Assembly: GCA_033765305.1 (NCBI GenBank)
Contig: JANRID010000017.1
Coordinates: 1-43,289, forward strand
Reading direction: 5' to 3'
Length of the DNA stretch: 43,289 nucleotides
Origin: RDXT01 sp033765305
GTDB taxonomy: Bacteria; Bacteroidota; Bacteroidia; J057
Shown: positions 8,183 through 17,241 of the stretch, one piece after another
How the letters are laid out: each line of letters opens with the position of its first letter
Numbering within the stretch: position 1 is the stretch's first letter
The notes under the pieces: generated by a model
What the model was told of the DNA's origin: nothing
Seen by the model: only the letters and a program-made list of their open reading frames with translations
The model's database searches: none
Made by a program: the position numbers and the translations under genes

Positions 8183-11100
8183 TCAGAACAGCCGGCCGGC
8201 TCCGACCGGGACAAGCGAATCCTGCACCAGATAATAGAGGTATCCCGAGACCTGGGGAATGCCGGCTTCCTGTACGGCATCGAGATAGGCCTGCACCTGG
8301 CGGAGGTGGCTGGGGCGGGGCGCGCCGGTTTTGTAATCGACGACCACAGCCTCCTGCCCGCGGATCATCACGCGGTCCGGGCGCAGCACGGAGCCATCCG
8401 GGCGGATGAGCGCTGCTTCGTTTCTGACCTCCCAAGCTCCTGAAAACCAATCTTTTACCTGTCCGGACCCAATCAGGCGCTCCAGGCGCCCGGCTAGCTC
8501 CGGCAATGCTTCCGCCTGTGCGAGCCCCTGCATCCGCAGAAATTCCAGCGCTGCCGGCAGATCCGCGGCGGTGCGGATCCGCGCCAGCGCCGCGTGCAGC
8601 AGCTCGCCTGCCTGGATGCGCTGCTGCTGGTCCAGCAGGGCTTCGCCCAGGAAGCGCCCCGACAGGGTCCGGACGCGGATGCGCTGCTGCCAGGGCTGGC
8701 GCCCCGCCGTGCGCGGCGGAAGCTCCAGCGGTGCGCGGAGCGCACGTGCTTCCGTGCCCGCCTCCTTCCGGAGTGCCTCCCACGAAACCGGCTCGCCGAA
8801 GCGCATCACGGCGCCTGCGGCGCCGGCATCCGCGCCCAGCACCTGCCGCAGCAGCTCGCCTGCCCGCCCGGGGCATTGAGCCGCCTTCGGCGCGCCCGCG
8901 CTGCGCCGGAACGCACTCAGCACATAAAGCCGGTACTCCGGACGGGTACAGGCCACATAGAGCAGGTTCAGGTTGTCCAGGTAGGAATCGAGCTGCTCCT
9001 GGGCGTACACCGGGGCAAATACCGTCTTTTCCAGCGACAAGGTCATCCGCACGGGCAGCCGGGGAAAGGGGCTGCCGGTCTCCGAGGCATCTGCCCAGAC
9101 CAGCTCGCGGGAGCTGACCCCCAGCTGCCAGTTTGCCAGCGGCAGGATCACCACCGGAAACTCCAGTCCCTTGGCCTTGTGGATGGTCATAATCTGCACG
9201 GCATCCGGGTCCGGCGACGCCGCAATGGCGCGTGTGCCGGCCTGATCTGCCCACCATTCCAGAAATCCGGAAATGCCGGGATCGCGTGCGCCGGTGTATT
9301 CGAGCGCGGCCTCCAGGAGGCCCTGCACGTAGGCATCGGAGCCCGGCACCGAAGGCTCCAGGCGGATCACCTCCATCAGACAGCTGTGCACCGGCATCCG
9401 CAGCAGCCGGTCTGCGTTCAGCGTCAGCCAGGCCGGCAGGGCCAGCGGCTCGTGGAACGCCGGATGGGCATGTCCGGCCAGCAGGCCGTGATACCGCGCC
9501 AGGGCTGCCGCAGGCAGCGGCGCCTGCGGATCGCGGAGGTATTCGAGCACGGCCAGCAGCAGCTGTACCGCCGGATGGCTGCGGAGCAGCAGCGACTCGG
9601 CCGATACAACCTTGATGCCCGCTTCCTGCAGGGCCACTGCAACGGCGACGCCGTCGGCGTTGGTCCGGACGAGCAGGGTAATGTCCCCGCCCCGGAACCC
9701 GTCTGCGCAGATTTCCCGGATCAGCCCGCAGGTGCGCTCCAGCGCCTGTTCCCGCCAGTCCTGCGCGGCATCTTCTCCCCGCTCATCGAACCACTGGATC
9801 TCCACATAGCCCGGCCGTCCGGCATGACGGGCCTGCTGGGCGGCCTGCCCGTAGGCCTGCTCCAGCCGGAGGCGGCCCTCCTCGCCGAAAAATCCGCCGA
9901 TCAGCGCCGCCGCATCGCGGAAGAGGCGGTTGTTGAAGCGGACAATTTCGCCTGCGGTGCGGTAGTTGGTGTCCAGCAGGCGCACTTCCGGCGCAAAGCC
10001 CGATGCCCGGAGCTGCTGCTCCACCTGGTACATCAGCAGGCGCATGTTGCCATTGCGCCAGCGGTAGATCGACTGTTTTACATCGCCCACGATCAGGCTG
10101 GGATTGCCGCCGGCGAGGCCTTCGCGTACGAGCGGAAGCAGGTTGGCCCACTGCACATCCGAGGTATCCTGAAATTCGTCCAGCAGAAAATGGTGGAAGC
10201 GGATGCCCACTTTCTCATAGATAAACGGCGCGTCCTCATCGGTCGCTTCGATCACCCGGCGGAGCAGCTCTCCGGTATCGGAGATCATCATCCGGCTGTG
10301 CTCGATGCGGTAGGCAGCGAGCTGCTCCTGCAGGGCCTGCAGCACGCCGAATCCGTAGAGCTGGGGCAGCACCACCCGTGCGGTCTCATAGGCATCGGCA
10401 TCGCGCTGATACCGCTCCACCAGCCGGACCGTCAGGCTGTGCAGGCCTGCGTCGAGCGCCTGCCGGGCAGGCAGCCCTGCCCGCTTCCGGTCGGCAGCCT
10501 TCAGCCATGCGTCCGGGTTCTCGACCACGCCCAGGACGCGGGGGCCAGGCCGGAATTCGCGCTTTTCCAGGATTTTGCGGAAATAATGAGCCGGACCGCT
10601 GGCGCCGTAGGAAAAATCCTCCTCGCCGGCGCCGAAGCGCCGCATCAGGTCCCGGGCTTCCTGCGCCAGCGCAGCCATGTCCGATTCGAGCGACCGGACC
10701 AGCTTGCGGAGCTGGCCGATATAGGCGAGCACTTCGCCGGGGCGGGCCTCGCCGATCAGCGCCACAATGCGCTGGTAGCGCTCCTTGAACAGCTCCCCGC
10801 CCAGATCCAGGATCTGGCGCTCGATCTTCCAGTCCTGATCCTCCTCCATGCGGGCGGAGATGAAGTCTGTAAGCAGCTGGGTGAGCTGGCTGCTGCCCGG
10901 GCTGCCGGCAGCATCGAGCATCTCATCGACGAGCACTTCGAGAACCAGATCCTGCTGCATTTCGATCTCGTAGCCCAGGGGCAGGTCCAGCTCGCGCGCG
11001 AAGGCGCGCACCACGCGCTGGAAAAAGCTCTCGATGGTGCTGACTGCGAAGCTGCTGTAGTCGTTGAGAATGGCCTCCAGCGTCAGGCGGGCCTGCCGGG

Positions 11101-11371
11101 CGATATCCAGCCGGGTCTCCCCCTGCCGCTCGAAATGCTGCTGCAGCAGCTGGAAATAGCCGTTGCTGCGCAGGCGGTCCGGCGGCAGGCTGGCGAGGTC
11201 GGAGAGCGTCTGCAGGATGCGCAGCTTCATCTCGCCGGTCGCTTTGTTGGTAAAGGTGACGGCCAGGATACTGCGGAACCGCCGGGGCTGGGGCAGCACC
11301 AGCTTGAGGTACTCCAGCACAAGGGTAAAGGTCTTACCCGAGCCGGCGGAAGATTTGTAGATGCTGATCAT
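8183..11371 (-). CDS. UvrD/RecB-like DNA helicase with C-terminal PD-(D/E)XK nuclease (AddA-type)
   Basis: Superfamily 1 helicase fused to a nuclease, expected in double-strand-break resection. 1062 aa. Motif I SSAGSGKTFTL (K13) is at the extreme N-terminus, followed by motif Ia (AVTFTNKATGEMK), motif II LLDEFQDTSDVQW, motif III VGDVKQSIYRWRNG, motif IV LLDTNYRTAGEIVRF, motif V IMTIHKAKGLEFPVVILP and motif VI LLYVACTRPEYRLYVLS. The C-terminal nuclease core is VVVDYKTGAPRPSHLRQVQAYL (D and K of the D-x-K element). An AddB-like partner is not in the window. It follows the 71-aa gene by 22 bp on the same strand, and its stop is 15 bp beyond the candidate his promoter, which may serve to separate the two units. 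Confidence 0.93.
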   Translation of the reverse strand: MISIYKSSAGSGKTFTLVLEYLKLVLPQPRRFRSILAVTFTNKATGEMKLRILQTLSDLASLPPDRLRSNGYFQLLQQHFERQGETRLDIARQARLTLEAILNDYSSFAVSTIESFFQRVVRAFARELDLPLGYEIEMQQDLVLEVLVDEMLDAAGSPGSSQLTQLLTDFISARMEEDQDWKIERQILDLGGELFKERYQRIVALIGEARPGEVLAYIGQLRKLVRSLESDMAALAQEARDLMRRFGAGEEDFSYGASGPAHYFRKILEKREFRPGPRVLGVVENPDAWLKAADRKRAGLPARQALDAGLHSLTVRLVERYQRDADAYETARVVLPQLYGFGVLQALQEQLAAYRIEHSRMMISDTGELLRRVIEATDEDAPFIYEKVGIRFHHFLLDEFQDTSDVQWANLLPLVREGLAGGNPSLIVGDVKQSIYRWRNGNMRLLMYQVEQQLRASGFAPEVRLLDTNYRTAGEIVRFNNRLFRDAAALIGGFFGEEGRLRLEQAYGQAAQQARHAGRPGYVEIQWFDERGEDAAQDWREQALERTCGLIREICADGFRGGDITLLVRTNADGVAVAVALQEAGIKVVSAESLLLRSHPAVQLLLAVLEYLRDPQAPLPAAALARYHGLLAGHAHPAFHEPLALPAWLTLNADRLLRMPVHSCLMEVIRLEPSVPGSDAYVQGLLEAALEYTGARDPGISGFLEWWADQAGTRAIAASPDPDAVQIMTIHKAKGLEFPVVILPLANWQLGVSSRELVWADASETGSPFPRLPVRMTLSLEKTVFAPVYAQEQLDSYLDNLNLLYVACTRPEYRLYVLSAFRRSAGAPKAAQCPGRAGELLRQVLGADAGAAGAVMRFGEPVSWEALRKEAGTEARALRAPLELPPRTAGRQPWQQRIRVRTLSGRFLGEALLDQQQRIQAGELLHAALARIRTAADLPAALEFLRMQGLAQAEALPELAGRLERLIGSGQVKDWFSGAWEVRNEAALIRPDGSVLRPDRVMIRGQEAVVVDYKTGAPRPSHLRQVQAYLDAVQEAGIPQVSGYLYYLVQDSLVPVGAGRLF

Positions 11372-11393
11372 GGCTGGGCTGGCGGAGGCGGCC

Positions 11394-11609
11394 TCAGACG
11401 CGCTGCGACTTGTCGCTGACCATGCGGGTGATCATTTCCTCCTGGCGGGATGCCTGTTCGAGGAAGGCCCGGATCACGTTGCACTGGGCGCTGATGGCAG
11501 GCTCTTCCAGCTCCGGAAGCAGCTGGTGGAGCTTGCCGGCCAGATCGGTCGCGCGGGACATCGCGGCGCGAAGTTCGGTGAGGTGCTGGTGGATTTCGTT
11601 GAGTTTCAT
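11394..11609 (-). CDS. Small coiled-coil protein of unknown function
   Basis: 71 aa, no recognisable family. From MKLNEIHQHLTELRAAMSRAT to ASRQEEMITRMVSDKSQRV it is rich in Leu, Glu and Gln with heptad-like spacing, so probably one or two amphipathic helices. No signal peptide or cysteines. ATG at 11609 is preferred; an upstream start at 11645 adds a Pro/Arg-rich stretch unlike the rest. It is 22 bp ahead of the helicase-nuclease gene on the same strand and probably co-transcribed, which hints at a role with that enzyme, but nothing in the sequence proves it. Confidence 0.6.
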   Translation of the reverse strand: MKLNEIHQHLTELRAAMSRATDLAGKLHQLLPELEEPAISAQCNVIRAFLEQASRQEEMITRMVSDKSQRV

Positions 11610-11653
11610 ACAGGTCGGAGCAAATCGTGAGCGGTACGCAGGCAAAAGCTACG

Positions 11654-11661
11654 CAAAAATA
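11654..11661 (-). promoter_or_regulatory. Candidate -7 element TATTTTTG
   Basis: Minus strand TATTTTTG matches TAnnTTTG exactly, 44 nt upstream of the 71-aa gene start. No good TTTG is seen at the -33 spacing. The rest of the 236-bp divergent gap (11610-11845) holds no gene that I can see. Confidence 0.3.
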
Positions 11662-11845
11662 ACAACTCCCGGAACGCCCTGCTTATTGCAGTTAGCGGGA
11701 ACGCAGCACAATTATCTGAATATCAAAAACATAGCATCCATTTCCCTCGTAAAATACCATCCATGCCGCAGCAGCCGGCAGAAAAACCCGGGGCGGCACT
11801 AGCTTCCGCATGTAAAAAAGTATGTAGTTTGCGCCAAATTGCTGA

Positions 11846-12499
11846 ATGATGAACCGTCTGCCGCTGATTCTGAACGCCGTGCTCTTCGTCCTTGTAGGCG
11901 TGCTGTTTGTCCTCGTGCTCCGCAGGCCTGCTTCGCCTGCCGCAGGCACGCCTGCCGTGATCGGCGCCGACTCCGCCGGCGGCGGCGGCCTCCGGATGGT
12001 GTACGTCAATACCGACACGCTGCTGGAGAAGTACGAATATTATAAAGCGCTGAAGGCCACCATGGAATCAGAAGGCAAACGCGCCGAGACCAGCATGTCC
12101 CAGCGCGACCGCGATTTTCAGCAGAAGGTGGCCGCTTTCCAGCAGAAAGTGCAGGAAAGCCAGCAGCGCGCGATGATGATGACCGAATCCGAAGTCAACC
12201 AGCTCCGCGGCGAGCTGGAGCAGACCGACCAGAAGCTGGCAGGCGAAGAACAGGAGCTGATGAAGCTCCGCAACCAGCTCGCAGAAAACCTGGCCAAACG
12301 CGAGGCAGACCTGAACAAGGAGCTGCGCGCCAGGATCGACGCATTCCTCGAACAGTTCTGCACCGAAAACGGCTACGACGTGATGCTGACCAAGGGCACC
12401 GGCGGCGCCGTGCTGCGCGGGCTGCCGGGCATGGATGTCACCGCCGCCGTCGTGCAGGGGCTCAACGATGCCTACGCCAAGGAAAAAGAAGCCCAGTAA
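11846..12499 (+). CDS. OmpH/Skp-family periplasmic chaperone-like protein
   Basis: Skp-like holdase, expected to bind unfolded outer-membrane proteins in the periplasm. 217 aa: an N-terminal hydrophobic segment (about residues 6-24, LILNAVLFVLVGVLFVLVL) acting as signal anchor, a Pro/Ala/Gly-rich linker, then MVYVNTDTLLEKYEYY, the typical OmpH start of the body, and a long charged Gln/Glu/Lys coiled coil (about 70-170; e.g. QQKVAAFQQKVQESQQRA), ending in a short beta element (ENGYDVMLTKGTGGAVLRG). Start is ATG at 11846 with a second ATG immediately after. Because the anchor lacks an obvious cleavage site, it may stay membrane-tethered. 63 bp before topA on the same strand. Confidence 0.88.
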   Translation: MMNRLPLILNAVLFVLVGVLFVLVLRRPASPAAGTPAVIGADSAGGGGLRMVYVNTDTLLEKYEYYKALKATMESEGKRAETSMSQRDRDFQQKVAAFQQKVQESQQRAMMMTESEVNQLRGELEQTDQKLAGEEQELMKLRNQLAENLAKREADLNKELRARIDAFLEQFCTENGYDVMLTKGTGGAVLRGLPGMDVTAAVVQGLNDAYAKEKEAQ

Positions 12500-12562
12500 C
12501 GCTGCTCCGCCGTTGTTCCGTTCCGATTCCGCTCTCACACCAACCATGCAGTATACCCTCCC

Positions 12563-15010
12563 ATGCCGAAAAATCTTCTCATCGTAGAATCCCCGGCCAA
12601 AGCGAAGACCATCGAGCGCTATCTGGGCAGCGATTTTACCGTCAAGGCCAGCTACGGGCACGTGCGCGACCTGCCCAAGGGCGACGATGCCATCGACATC
12701 GAACGCGGCTTCGAACCCCGCTACGAGATCATTCCGGATAAAAAAACCGTTATCCGGGATCTCAAAGCCTTGATTGCCAAGCATGAAACCGTCTGGCTGG
12801 CGACGGACGAGGACCGCGAGGGCGAAGCCATCTCCTGGCACCTGGCCGAGGTGCTGGACCTCGATCTGGAGACGACCCGCCGGATCGTATTCAACGAAAT
12901 CACCAAAACCGCCATCAACCAGGCCATCCAGCGGCCCCGCACCATCGACCGCAACCTGGTCTTCGCGCAGCAGGCCCGCCGGGTGCTGGACCGGCTGGTG
13001 GGCTTCCACCTGTCGCCGATCCTCTGGCGCAAGATCCGCGCAGGCCTCTCCGCCGGCCGCGTGCAGTCGGTGGCGGTCCGCCTCATCGTGGAGCGCGAGC
13101 GCGAAATCCAGAAATTCAATGCAGTCTCCTCCTTCAAGGTGACCGCAGCCTTCCAGGCCCCCGCAGGCCGCCTGCAGGCCGAGCTGATCCGCAAAATCGA
13201 CACGGCCGCTACGGCAGAGGCGTTTCTGACATCCTGCATTCCGGCGGTCTATACCGTCAAATCCACCGAAACCAAGCCGGCCAAGCGCTCGCCCGCGCCG
13301 CCTTTCACCACCTCCACCCTTCAGCAGGAGGCCAGCCGCAAGCTGAGCTTTTCCGTCAACCAGACGATGCGCGTGGCCCAGAGCCTCTATGAGGCCGGGA
13401 AAATCACCTACATGCGTACCGACGGGGTCAACCTGTCGCAGCAGGCCATCGAACAGGCCCGCCAGGTGATCACCAGCAGCTACGGCGAAGCGTATTCCCA
13501 TTCCCGCCAGTACAAAACCAAGACCACCAACGCCCAGGAAGCGCACGAGGCCATCCGGCCTACCGACCTGTCGGTCAGCTCCCTGAGCGATATGGACCGC
13601 AACGAGCAGCGCCTCTACGAGCTGATCTGGAAGCGCACGCTGGCTTCGCAGATGGCCGATGCCGTGCTGGAGCGCACCATCGTGGACATCGAAGCGTCCT
13701 CCAACCAGGCCATCTTCCGGGCCGAAGGCGAGGTGATCAAATTCGACGGCTTTCTCAAGCTCTACCTCGAATCGACCGACGAAGAGGAGGAAGAGGAAGG
13801 CAGCGGCACCCTGCCGCCCGTGACACCCGGACAGGAGCTCGTGCTGCGGCAGATGCAGGCGCTGGAGCGCTACAGCCGCCCGGCACCGCGCTACACGGAG
13901 GCCAGCCTGGTCAAAAAACTCGAAGAACTCGGCATCGGCCGCCCCTCCACCTATGCGCCCACGATCACGACCGTGCAGAAGCGCGAATATGTGGTGAAAG
14001 AAAGCCGCGACGGCACGCCGCGCGTCCTTCAGGTGCTCACCCTCAAGGACGGGCAGATCGCCAAAACGGCCAAAACCGAGATGACCGGCGCGGAAAAGAG
14101 CAAGCTCTTCCCCACCGATCTCGGCATGGTCACGACCGACTTTCTGGTCCGGTTTTTCCCCGAAATCCTGGACTATCAGTTCACGGCCCATGTGGAGGAG
14201 CAGCTCGACGCCATTGCCGAAGGCCGCGAAGGCTGGCAGCAGATGCTGAGCACCTTCTACCGGGATTTCGAGCCGATGGTGGAGCGGACGAAGGAAACGG
14301 CGGAACGCGCCGGCGGCGACCGCGAGCTGGGCATCGATCCGCAAAGCGGGCGCAAGATCATCGCCCGGCTGGGGCGCTACGGCCCCATGATCCAGATCGG
14401 CGCCAGCGACGAGGAGGAAAAGCCCCGATACGCGCGCCTGCGCCAGGGCCAGCGGCTGGAAACCATTACCCTGGAAGAGGCATTGGAGCTCTTCCGCCTG
14501 CCGCGTACCCTCGGCGAGTATGAGGGGCAGGCCGTCAGGACCAATATCGGGCGCTTCGGGCCCTACGTGCAGCTGGGCAGCTTCTTCGCTTCCCTCGACA
14601 AGGAAGACGACCCCTACTCCATCGAGCTGGAGCGGGCCATCGAGCTGATCAGCCGCAAGCGCGAAGCCGACGCTGCCCGCGTGCTGCTGCAGCTTGCTCC
14701 GGACACCCAGGTGCTCAATGGCCGCTGGGGCCCCTACCTCAAGATGCGGGGCGAAAACGTCAAGCTGCCGAAAGACATCAACCACCTGAGCCTGACGATG
14801 GAGGACTGCGAGCGCCTCTATGCGGAGCATCTGGTGAAAAATCCGCCGAAAGGCAAGGCAAAGGCAGCCGCCAAGGCTGAAACTGCCGCCCCGGAAGCAA
14901 AACCTGTCAAGAAAAAAGCACCTGCAAAGGCCAAAACAGCCGCCAAGCCAAAAGCCGGGGCCAAATCGGCCGCCAAGCCGAAGGCAGCGCCGAAGAAAAA
15001 AGGCGTATGA
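12563..15010 (+). CDS. topA: DNA topoisomerase I (type IA)
   Basis: Relaxes negative supercoils by single-strand passage. 815 aa. The N-terminal TOPRIM has LIVESPAKAKTIERYL and ATDEDREGEAISWHL (D82 and D84 as metal ligands); the strand-cleaving Tyr is Y283 in GKITYMRTDGVNLS, followed by NAQEAHEAIRPTD. After the toroid core there are three TopA C-terminal repeat units (RYGPMIQIG, RFGPYVQLG, RWGPYLKMR), without Cys4 zinc fingers. The last roughly 50 residues are an Ala/Lys/Pro tail resembling histone H1, likely a nonspecific DNA-binding extension. Complete, and closed by a strong hairpin at 15034-15060. Confidence 0.98.
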   Translation: MPKNLLIVESPAKAKTIERYLGSDFTVKASYGHVRDLPKGDDAIDIERGFEPRYEIIPDKKTVIRDLKALIAKHETVWLATDEDREGEAISWHLAEVLDLDLETTRRIVFNEITKTAINQAIQRPRTIDRNLVFAQQARRVLDRLVGFHLSPILWRKIRAGLSAGRVQSVAVRLIVEREREIQKFNAVSSFKVTAAFQAPAGRLQAELIRKIDTAATAEAFLTSCIPAVYTVKSTETKPAKRSPAPPFTTSTLQQEASRKLSFSVNQTMRVAQSLYEAGKITYMRTDGVNLSQQAIEQARQVITSSYGEAYSHSRQYKTKTTNAQEAHEAIRPTDLSVSSLSDMDRNEQRLYELIWKRTLASQMADAVLERTIVDIEASSNQAIFRAEGEVIKFDGFLKLYLESTDEEEEEEGSGTLPPVTPGQELVLRQMQALERYSRPAPRYTEASLVKKLEELGIGRPSTYAPTITTVQKREYVVKESRDGTPRVLQVLTLKDGQIAKTAKTEMTGAEKSKLFPTDLGMVTTDFLVRFFPEILDYQFTAHVEEQLDAIAEGREGWQQMLSTFYRDFEPMVERTKETAERAGGDRELGIDPQSGRKIIARLGRYGPMIQIGASDEEEKPRYARLRQGQRLETITLEEALELFRLPRTLGEYEGQAVRTNIGRFGPYVQLGSFFASLDKEDDPYSIELERAIELISRKREADAARVLLQLAPDTQVLNGRWGPYLKMRGENVKLPKDINHLSLTMEDCERLYAEHLVKNPPKGKAKAAAKAETAAPEAKPVKKKAPAKAKTAAKPKAGAKSAAKPKAAPKKKGV

Positions 15011-15033
15011 CGGCTGCAGCCTGCTGAAATAGA

Positions 15034-15060
15034 CAGCCCCCGGCGGTATGCCGGGGGCTG
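15034..15060. terminator. Hairpin terminator between topA and the rloB-like gene
   Basis: CAGCCCCCGGC (15034-15044), loop GGTAT, GCCGGGGGCTG (15050-15060): a perfect 11-bp GC-rich stem 23 bp after the topA stop. No T-run follows on the plus strand. It sits between two convergent genes and may serve both. Confidence 0.75.
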
Positions 15061-15065
15061 CTGCG

Positions 15066-15722
15066 TTATAGATCAGCCGAATCGGCTAGTAGTTCCACCA
15101 GCAGGTGCAGCTCCGTGTACGGATTGGCCGTAAACCGGCTGGCCGGATCTGTCTGCGCCGCCATGCGGCGGGCACGCCTGACCGCATCCCCGGCACTGCC
15201 GCCAGCCGCCCGGATCTTCTCGAAGATCTTTGGATCGGCCTTCTGATACGGCTCGCCCAGATACCTTTCGAGCTTTCGCTCGCACCAGCGGAAGTCAGCA
15301 GGGGCTGTCACCTCCTGGAAATGGAGCACTAAAAACAGCTCGAAACAGGGGCTGGATACACAGAGCAGGATGCCGTGTTCCGCAGCCTCGGCTTGTGCCC
15401 GCGCAAACTGTTCCGGGGTATACTGGTCCTGGTCACAGACGCAAATGATGGTGGCATCATCGTTGCCGATGCGATCGAACCTGATCTTTCTAAGAATATC
15501 TTGTACATTTATATCTGGAGACCCACCTTGAGTCTCCTTAAATTGCACCTTTACGTTAGCAGAATTGCTATCTTGGATACTTTCAGCATAATTCAATAAT
15601 TCTTTCATATATCGTATTTCTGATTTATCTGCATAAATAATATATCGTTTAACTACATTTTTGCCTTGGGGAACCCCCGGAATGTTTGCCCTTTTAGAGA
15701 GCGGCTTCTTGTGCTTCTTCAT
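15066..15722 (-). CDS. RloB-like (TOPRIM-type) protein, effector of an RloA/RloB (AbiL-like) pair
   Basis: 218-aa member of the RloB family, known in restriction-modification-linked loci and as the second component of AbiL-type abortive infection. Visible: KRYIIYADKSEIRYMKELL, then IICVCDQDQYTPEQFARA, the acidic strand end expected of a TOPRIM-like nuclease fold, then SSPCFELFLVLHF, the strongest family signature, and a C-terminal helical region. It follows the AAA ATPase gene on the same strand with a 181-bp gap. Composition is mosaic: the N-terminal coding part (about 15480-15720) and upstream gap are AT-rich, the C-terminal part is GC-rich like the host. Role in phage defence is inferred from family and pairing. 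Confidence 0.85.
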   Translation of the reverse strand: MKKHKKPLSKRANIPGVPQGKNVVKRYIIYADKSEIRYMKELLNYAESIQDSNSANVKVQFKETQGGSPDINVQDILRKIRFDRIGNDDATIICVCDQDQYTPEQFARAQAEAAEHGILLCVSSPCFELFLVLHFQEVTAPADFRWCERKLERYLGEPYQKADPKIFEKIRAAGGSAGDAVRRARRMAAQTDPASRFTANPYTELHLLVELLADSADL

Positions 15723-15903
15723 ACGTCAGATCAAGTGCAGAGTCCGATGTAGTTGTAGAATTTCTAACTTGACCTATATTTTCCAGCGGCAGCGGACTGG
15801 AATACAAGATACTGCCTATCGGCTTGCGTACCGCGCCCGGTCGAAGCAACTGCATGCATTGCTTTTGATGGTGAAAAAATTACGTGTCGGTACAGGGTTT
15901 TCG
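15723..15903. other. AT-rich spacer between the rloA-like and rloB-like genes
   Basis: 181 bp, visibly richer in A/T than the surrounding genes. No convincing ORF in any frame and no terminator. Genes of this type are usually closely spaced, so the gap may carry a separate promoter for the RloB-like gene or be remodelled DNA. Confidence 0.4.
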
Positions 15904-17181
15904 TCAATCCTGAGGATTGGCCTGGTCATACCTCTGCTTCGCATCGAGCAGCGGTCCCGCAAAGTCAAAGAGCTCCGGCACACCGCCGTACCGGCCTTTG
16001 AGGTAGTTGCGCTCATAGGCCGCATCGTTGCGGACTTTCGCCTTTCCCTCCGGCCTGAATTCAGCGAGGCTGTACAAACGGGCATCAAAGATACTGCTTT
16101 TCTCGGTAAACCAAATCTGGTCCCGCCTCAACATATCAGCATCGAGCAGATGGGTCGTATGCGTGGCGAAAATCAGCTGGGCATTGCGGGGATTGGTTTC
16201 GGCGAAATTGAACAGACGCACCAGCACCCGCACGAGCGAAGGGTGCAGCCGGGCATCCAGCTCGTCCACGACCAGGATGCTGCCTTCCTGCAGGGCCCGG
16301 AGCACCGGGCCTGCCATGCGGAAAAACTTGCGGGTGCCCTCCGACTCTTCCTCCAGATCAAACTCTACGGGCATCTCTCCGTCCGGCTGCGGCTCATGAA
16401 TGGACGTAACGGCCCATTCCATCGCTTCCGGCGGGCGCACGCCGGGCAGCTGGGGCTTTTTCGAAATCCGCAGTCCGCTGATACCCGTATCGGCCGAACG
16501 GACCAGTTGCGACACCCGCTCCGCAAAAGCCGGATCCTGCTCCATCAGCTCCAGGGTCTCCACCTGAAAGTGCCGGTCGTCCAGGCCTGAAATGATGTGC
16601 ATCCCGCTGGCCCAGCGCAGCACCTTCGACGCGACGGGGCCGTTGAACTGGGCCGCCACTGATATAAAGAGCGCATTGGGCCGGGTACGCTGTGCCAGCC
16701 CCTTGCCTTCAGCAAAGGCTTTTCCGAGCTCGATGCTGCTGCGTTCCCGCTCGAAAAGCCGCTTTTCCCTGCCGGAAAGCTCCGATAGGTACAGCCATTC
16801 GCTCACGATCTCCTTCCTCGTAGCTTCAAACCCGTAGCGGTACGCATCAGACCCGATCAGAAACTCGGCCTCAAATGCGCTTGGAGCCATCCGGGAGGCC
16901 TCTGACAGCTTGAAAGGCTGCACATCGATCTCATCGTTCGCCTGGCTTTCGCGGGCGGAATGGATGATCATCCGCTGCATCAGCTCCATCGCCCGGATCA
17001 GGCTGGACTTGCCGCTTCCATTGGCGCCGAAGATCGCCGCCGACTTCAGCAGCGCATATTTCCCCTGCTGAAATACCGAATCTGCAGCCTTGTCCTTGTC
17101 GATCCGGGCAACCGCCTCCATCGACAGGGTAGCCGCCTCGCGGAATATCAGGTAGTTTTCAACAGTGAACCGGAGCAGCAT
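15904..17181 (-). CDS. AAA-family ABC-type ATPase, RloA/AbiLi-like
   Basis: 425-aa SMC/ABC-like ATPase of the OLD/RloA group. It begins MLLRFTVENYLIFREAATLSM, the standard N-terminal strand of these proteins; Walker A is FGANGSGKSS (K58); an ABC-signature-like stretch ESEGTRK lies at 279-285; Walker B is ILVVDELD (D306, E307) followed by LHPSLVR; and the switch His is H341 in FATHTTHLLD. Expected to act as the sensor/regulator for the RloB-like nuclease encoded downstream. In known RloAB/AbiL systems the pair restricts phages, often by abortive infection; here that is inferred. A 7-bp dyad (17242-17262) lies about 60 bp upstream of the start. Confidence 0.85.
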   Translation of the reverse strand: MLLRFTVENYLIFREAATLSMEAVARIDKDKAADSVFQQGKYALLKSAAIFGANGSGKSSLIRAMELMQRMIIHSARESQANDEIDVQPFKLSEASRMAPSAFEAEFLIGSDAYRYGFEATRKEIVSEWLYLSELSGREKRLFERERSSIELGKAFAEGKGLAQRTRPNALFISVAAQFNGPVASKVLRWASGMHIISGLDDRHFQVETLELMEQDPAFAERVSQLVRSADTGISGLRISKKPQLPGVRPPEAMEWAVTSIHEPQPDGEMPVEFDLEEESEGTRKFFRMAGPVLRALQEGSILVVDELDARLHPSLVRVLVRLFNFAETNPRNAQLIFATHTTHLLDADMLRRDQIWFTEKSSIFDARLYSLAEFRPEGKAKVRNDAAYERNYLKGRYGGVPELFDFAGPLLDAKQRYDQANPQD

Positions 17182-17241
17182 GCGAGGAATTATTTCTCAA
17201 TACAGGCCAATATACGCAGAACAGAGATCAAAAGTTTGGTT

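Noticed and set aside
7993..8280. 95-codon minus-strand frame between hisG and the helicase gene
   Set aside because: Overlaps the helicase 3' end, the promoter-like site and the leader ORF; composition does not resemble a protein family.
8594..11419. 941-codon open frame antisense to the helicase gene
   Set aside because: Antisense shadow of a gene with complete helicase motifs; its own text shows no family signature.
12068..14830. 920-codon open frame antisense to topA
   Set aside because: Lies wholly over topA and OmpH in the opposite strand; low-complexity His/Gly/Leu/Ala text typical of antisense frames in GC-rich DNA, no domain motifs.
15816..16088. 90-codon minus-strand frame over the ATPase 3' end and gap
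   Set aside because: Ser/Arg/Thr-rich out-of-frame shadow of the ATPase gene.
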